From Paracoccaceae bacterium (GTDB taxonomy: Bacteria; Pseudomonadota; Alphaproteobacteria; Rhodobacterales; Rhodobacteraceae), in assembly GCA_020447005.1 (NCBI GenBank), contig JAGRDO010000025.1, positions 858-33,172 of the forward strand: a stretch of DNA of 32,315 nucleotides, read 5' to 3'. The notes beneath the pieces are model-generated. The model was not told the DNA's origin, did not search any database, and was given only the letters and a program-made list of their open reading frames with translations. Below, one piece after another: positions 29,305 through 32,315 of the stretch. Both the position numbers and the translations under genes were made by a program. Each line of letters opens with the position of its first letter. The stretch's first letter is position 1.

Positions 29305-29587
29305 ATCCCGGCTGACGGTCCGCACTCTTCGATTTTGATTGCGGATATAGCCACCAGGGCTTGGTCATTGGACAGCTGTCAAGTGACGAATATCAACGAC
29401 GCTCACATCGGTAAAACCGCAGCGGACCTGGGTGTTGCTAGACCGGTCTACCATCACAAAGTGACGGAATGCCCGCACGGGCGCTTCTTTGTGGAGCATT
29501 CTCAGCACCGGTTGACCCCGGGTCAGCGCACCTACTTGTTACCGAAGATACGTATTGCGTTCATCAACCCCATGCTAGCATTCGCGC
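29305..29587. other. Intergenic stretch between lyase-like gene and trhA, no recognised gene
   Basis: These 283 bases also look compositionally mixed. A reading frame of 88 codons covers 29335-29601 on the plus strand, but it has no ribosome site, no family resemblance that I recognise, and overlaps the start of the TrhA gene. The only structure seen is a short hairpin with stem GCCCG/CGGGC at about 29471-29482 and a weak T-rich tail, which might end the lyase transcript. Confidence 0.4.
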
Positions 29588-30241
29588 ATGGTGTTGCTTA
29601 ACGAGCGTTTGGACTACAGCCGGGCGGAACGCGTTTCCGATGCGGTGATCCATTACTCCGGGCTTGCGCTGGCCCTTGTCGCCGTTCCTGTGCTGATCAC
29701 TTCGGCGGCGTTCCTGCGCGGCGATTTCACGGCGATGTTCGCCGTCTCGGTCTATGGCGCCGCGCTTATCGCGATGATCGGGTGTTCGGCGCTTTACAAC
29801 CTTGCCCCCTATCCGGGATGGGATGGTCTTTTTCAGCGCATGGATCATTCGGCGATCTACCTGAAGATCGCGGGGACCTATACGCCCTTCACGATGATCC
29901 CGGGCAATAGCGTCTGGTTGCTGGCATTGGTATGGCTGGCGGCCGGAATAGGCGTCATGATCAAGGTCGCCTCGCCCCTGCGTTTCCGGCGGCTGGCGCT
30001 GGGTCTCTACCTTGCGATGGGATGGGCCGGGCTTGCCGCGGGCGGCACGTTTCTGGCCACGCTGTCAGCGCCGGTCATCGCGCTGATCGCCCTTGGCGGA
30101 TGCCTCTATACGATCGGTGTCGTCTTTTATGTCCTTGACCGGCTGCCGTTTCACTACACGATCTGGCATGTCTTCGTTCTGGTCGCGAGCGCGGTGTTCT
30201 TCAGCGCCGTCTATATGCACCTGATCCAGCACGCCGCCTGA
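29588..30241 (+). CDS. trhA: Hemolysin III / TrhA family membrane protein
   Basis: This is a 217-residue, seven-helix protein of the TrhA (YqfA/hemolysin III) family, distantly related to PAQR receptors; proposed roles concern membrane lipid balance. It has RAERVSDAVIHYSGLALAL at the start, CSALYNL in the second helix, RMDHSAIYLKIAGTYTPF, and a C-terminal HYTIWHVFVLVASAVFF. In the best-known members the second-helix motif is S-x-x-x-H, one of the metal ligands; here it is Asn (SALYN), a form I recall from other alphaproteobacteria. The ATG at 29588 is followed at once by GTG and TTG, and no clear Shine-Dalgarno is seen, so the exact start is uncertain. It converges with the transaminase gene, 26 bases apart. 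Confidence 0.88.
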   Translation: MVLLNERLDYSRAERVSDAVIHYSGLALALVAVPVLITSAAFLRGDFTAMFAVSVYGAALIAMIGCSALYNLAPYPGWDGLFQRMDHSAIYLKIAGTYTPFTMIPGNSVWLLALVWLAAGIGVMIKVASPLRFRRLALGLYLAMGWAGLAAGGTFLATLSAPVIALIALGGCLYTIGVVFYVLDRLPFHYTIWHVFVLVASAVFFSAVYMHLIQHAA

Positions 30242-30267
30242 ACATGGGACGTGCCCGTATCCCGCGA

Positions 30268-31134
30268 TCAGATCGCGGCCTTGCGGCTTTCTTCCACATA
30301 GATCTCGCGAAGCCGCGTGGCGACCGGGCCGGGCTTGCCCGTGCCCACGACGCTGTCGTCGATCTTGACCACCGGCATCACAAAGGCCGAGGCCGAGGTG
30401 ACGAAGGCTTCGTCGGCGGCTTCGGCCTCGGCGATGGTAAAGGACCGTTCCTCGACCACCATCTGCGCCTCGGCGGCAAAGCGCAGGACGGCCGCGCGGG
30501 TGATCCCGTGCAGGATGTCGTTCGACAGCGCGCGTGTGATGATGCGGCCATCCTTGACGATATAGGCGTTGTTCGATGTGCCCTCGGTCACCAGCCCGTC
30601 TTCGCCCACGAACCAGGCATCGTCTGCACCGGCTTTCTTGGCCATCATCTTGCCCATCGAGGGGTAAAGTAGCTGGGTCGTCTTGATATCGCGGCGCCCC
30701 CAGCGCATGTCGGGGATCGAGATCACCGCAATGCCTCTCTTCGCGTCAGGATTTTCGACGAGGTTCGGCTTGACCTGCGTAAACAGCACCATCCCCGGTG
30801 CTACGATCGCGGGGTCGGGGAAGGCAAAGTCACGATCGCCGGGGTTGCCGCGCGTGACCTGCAGATAGATCTGCCCGTCGACGATCCCGTTTCGTGCCAC
30901 AAGCTCGCGGTGAATGGAAAGCAGGTCGTCGTCGCTTGCCGGGCTGGGCATGTCAAGCTCGCCCAGCGACCGGCGCAGCCGCGCGCAATGCCCGGCAAAG
31001 TCGATCAGTTTACCGCCCAGCACGCTGGTGACCTCATAAACCGCATCGGCCATCAGAAAGCCCCGGTCGAAGACCGAAACCCTGGCCTCTCCTTCGGGAA
31101 GATAGTCGCCGTTGACATAGACGATGCGGTTCAT
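30268..31134 (-). CDS. D-amino-acid transaminase-like class IV aminotransferase
   Basis: The 288-residue PLP enzyme is of fold-type IV, exchanging amino groups between D-amino acids and 2-oxo acids, typically D-alanine and 2-oxoglutarate. Signatures are VFDRGFLMADAVYEV near the N-terminus, HCARLRRSL, IYLQVTRG, the PLP lysine Lys151 in WGRRDIKTTQLLYP, and the PLP phosphate loop EDGLVTEGTSNNAYIV followed by LSNDILHGITR. The DIK(T/S) context and VTRG point to the D-amino-acid branch, rather than branched-chain IlvE or aminodeoxychorismate lyase, though these cannot be fully excluded by eye. The ATG at 31134 has AAGGA about 8 bases upstream. It follows serA by 55 bases on the same strand, so it may be expressed with it. 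Confidence 0.88.
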   Translation of the reverse strand: MNRIVYVNGDYLPEGEARVSVFDRGFLMADAVYEVTSVLGGKLIDFAGHCARLRRSLGELDMPSPASDDDLLSIHRELVARNGIVDGQIYLQVTRGNPGDRDFAFPDPAIVAPGMVLFTQVKPNLVENPDAKRGIAVISIPDMRWGRRDIKTTQLLYPSMGKMMAKKAGADDAWFVGEDGLVTEGTSNNAYIVKDGRIITRALSNDILHGITRAAVLRFAAEAQMVVEERSFTIAEAEAADEAFVTSASAFVMPVVKIDDSVVGTGKPGPVATRLREIYVEESRKAAI

Positions 31135-31189
31135 GGGTTTTGTCCTTGCGTAAATCCGGGGTTGTTCTTTGCCTATGCCCCGCGTCGGG

Positions 31190-32315
31190 TCAAGCCACGT
31201 CGAAGGCCAGCGGCTTGACCTGCTGGAAAAGCCCGGTCTTCATCAGCTTCTCGATGATCGGCTGCGGGATCGGATCGTCGACGTAAAGAAGCGCAATCGC
31301 ATCCTTGCCACGCGATGACCGGCCAAGGGTGAAGTTGGCGATGTTCACGCCGTTTTCGCCCATGGTCTGGCCAAGCATGCCGATGATGCCGGGCACGTCC
31401 TCATTGGTGGTGTAAAGCATGTTCGCCCCGATCTCGGCATCGATATTGATGCCCTTGATCTGGATGAAGCGCGGCTTGCCGTCGCTGAACACGGTTCCCG
31501 CGATGGAACGTTCGCGCCGGTCGGTGACCACGGTCAGCTTCATATAGCCGTCGAAGACACCGCTTTTCGCCTGCTGCGTCGTCGAAATCTGGATCCCGCG
31601 TTCCTTGGCGATGATCGGGGCGGACACCATGTTCACGTCCGGGTTCGTCGCCTTCATGATCCCCGCGATGGCACCGCAGTTCAGCGCCAAAAGGTTCATA
31701 TCGGAAACCGAGCCGTCATAAAGGATGTTGATCGCCTTGACCGGCTCATCGGTCAGCTGGCCCGCGAAGGCGCCAAGGTGCTGGGCAAGCTTCAGCCAAG
31801 GCCCCATCGTCGCGGCTTCCTCGGCGGTGACCGAGGGCATGTTCAGCGCGTTCTGCACCGCCCCGGTCAGAAGGTAGTCCGACATCTGTTCGGCCACCTG
31901 AAGCGCCACGTTTTCCTGCGCCTCGGTCGTGGCAGCCCCCAGATGCGGGGTGACAACCACGTTCGGCAGGTGGAAAAGCGGGCTTGCCGTCGCGGGTTCG
32001 GTCTCGAAGACGTCGAAGGCCGCGCCGGCAACGTGACCGGCCTTCAGCGCCTCGGCCAGCGCCGCCTCATCCACCAACCCTCCGCGCGCGCAGTTGATGA
32101 TCCGCACGCCCTTCTTTGCCTTGGCGATGTTTTCCGCCGACAGGATGTTGCGGGTCTTGTCGGTCAAGGGCACGTGAAGCGTGATGAAATCGGCGCGCGC
32201 CAACAGCTCGTCCAGCTCCACCTTGGTCACGCCCATCGCCTTGGCGCGCTCCTCGCTCAGGAAGGGGTCATAGGCGATGACCTTCATGTGCAGGCCCAGC
32301 GCCCGGTCGCAGACG
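31190..32315 (-). CDS. serA: D-3-phosphoglycerate dehydrogenase, C-terminal part (cut by window edge)
   Basis: SerA oxidises 3-phosphoglycerate with NAD in the first step of serine synthesis. The gene enters from the right edge; the first ATG visible (32287) is internal, since the frame continues upstream as VCDRALGLHMKVIAYDPF. Visible catalytic features are INCARGGLVDEAAL (catalytic Arg), DVFETEPA (Glu) and VVTPHLGAATTEAQENVA (His). Next comes the allosteric substrate-binding domain with NGLNM-like VQNALNMPSV and KAINILYDGSVSDMN, and a C-terminal ACT domain (NEDVPGIIGMLGQTMGENGVNIANFTLGR) that in some members binds serine as feedback inhibitor. The N-terminal NAD-binding start is outside the window. 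The usual serC partner, if present, would be further upstream and cannot be seen. Confidence 0.96.
   Translation of the reverse strand, partial: VCDRALGLHMKVIAYDPFLSEERAKAMGVTKVELDELLARADFITLHVPLTDKTRNILSAENIAKAKKGVRIINCARGGLVDEAALAEALKAGHVAGAAFDVFETEPATASPLFHLPNVVVTPHLGAATTEAQENVALQVAEQMSDYLLTGAVQNALNMPSVTAEEAATMGPWLKLAQHLGAFAGQLTDEPVKAINILYDGSVSDMNLLALNCGAIAGIMKATNPDVNMVSAPIIAKERGIQISTTQQAKSGVFDGYMKLTVVTDRRERSIAGTVFSDGKPRFIQIKGINIDAEIGANMLYTTNEDVPGIIGMLGQTMGENGVNIANFTLGRSSRGKDAIALLYVDDPIPQPIIEKLMKTGLFQQVKPLAFDVA

Noticed and set aside
29335..29601. 88-codon open frame upstream of trhA
   Set aside because: No ribosome site or recognised family, overlaps the trhA start, and reads through a compositionally mixed spacer.

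Overview
The window looks like chromosomal DNA from a facultatively denitrifying alphaproteobacterium, most likely of the Rhodobacterales and Paracoccus-like. The reasons are the high GC content, a NarK1-NarK2 fusion ahead of narGHJI with a divergent FNR-type regulator lacking the iron-sulfur cysteines (NarR type), an NDUFS4-like complex I accessory subunit, an MJ0042 zinc-ribbon protein, and a DUF4175/TIGR02302 protein next to lysA. The taxonomic call is an inference from gene content.

Layout. 1-313 (minus): N-terminal part of uvrB, cut by the window edge. 314-687: intergenic DNA with a long imperfect inverted repeat. 688-4062 (plus): NDUFS4-like subunit, GNAT acetyltransferase, a secreted Asn-Gly-Gly-Gly repeat protein, and an arylsulfotransferase-like protein. 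4106-4182: tRNA-Arg(TCT), followed by a decayed fragment of a phage or mobile-element large polyvalent protein with an HExGH motif. 4768-16053: the respiratory nitrate reduction locus, narR (minus) divergent from narK-narG-narH-narJ-narI. The operon continues with no gap into a beta-carbonic anhydrase and a DUF2478 protein, then ends at a strong stem-loop and a T-tract terminator. 16268-19186 (minus): an overlapping cascade ftsE-ftsX-plsC-PPOX flavin protein. 19371-20480 (plus): MJ0042 zinc-ribbon membrane protein. 20493-24464 (minus): lysA followed by the DUF4175 protein. 24612-28265 (plus): a CecR-like TetR regulator, a HlyD-type adaptor, an ABC ATPase and an ABC-2 permease, all overlapping, behind a palindromic operator candidate. 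28370-29304 (plus): an AT-richer secreted polysaccharide-lyase-like gene that looks acquired. 29588-30241 (plus): hemolysin III/TrhA-like membrane protein. 30268-32315 (minus): serA (partial) followed by a D-amino-acid-transaminase-like gene.

How the genes work together. In the central locus NarK brings nitrate in and exports nitrite, NarGHI reduces nitrate at the cytoplasmic face with quinol electrons, and NarJ assembles the enzyme. NarR and probably FNR act through two TTGAY-N4-ATCAA boxes between narR and narK. The most interesting feature is that a carbonic anhydrase and a DUF2478 protein are translationally coupled to narI, which suggests that CO2/bicarbonate chemistry and perhaps molybdenum-cofactor handling are co-expressed with nitrate respiration. 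The accessory signals are the HExGH-protein remnant beside tRNA-Arg and the lower-GC lyase region.
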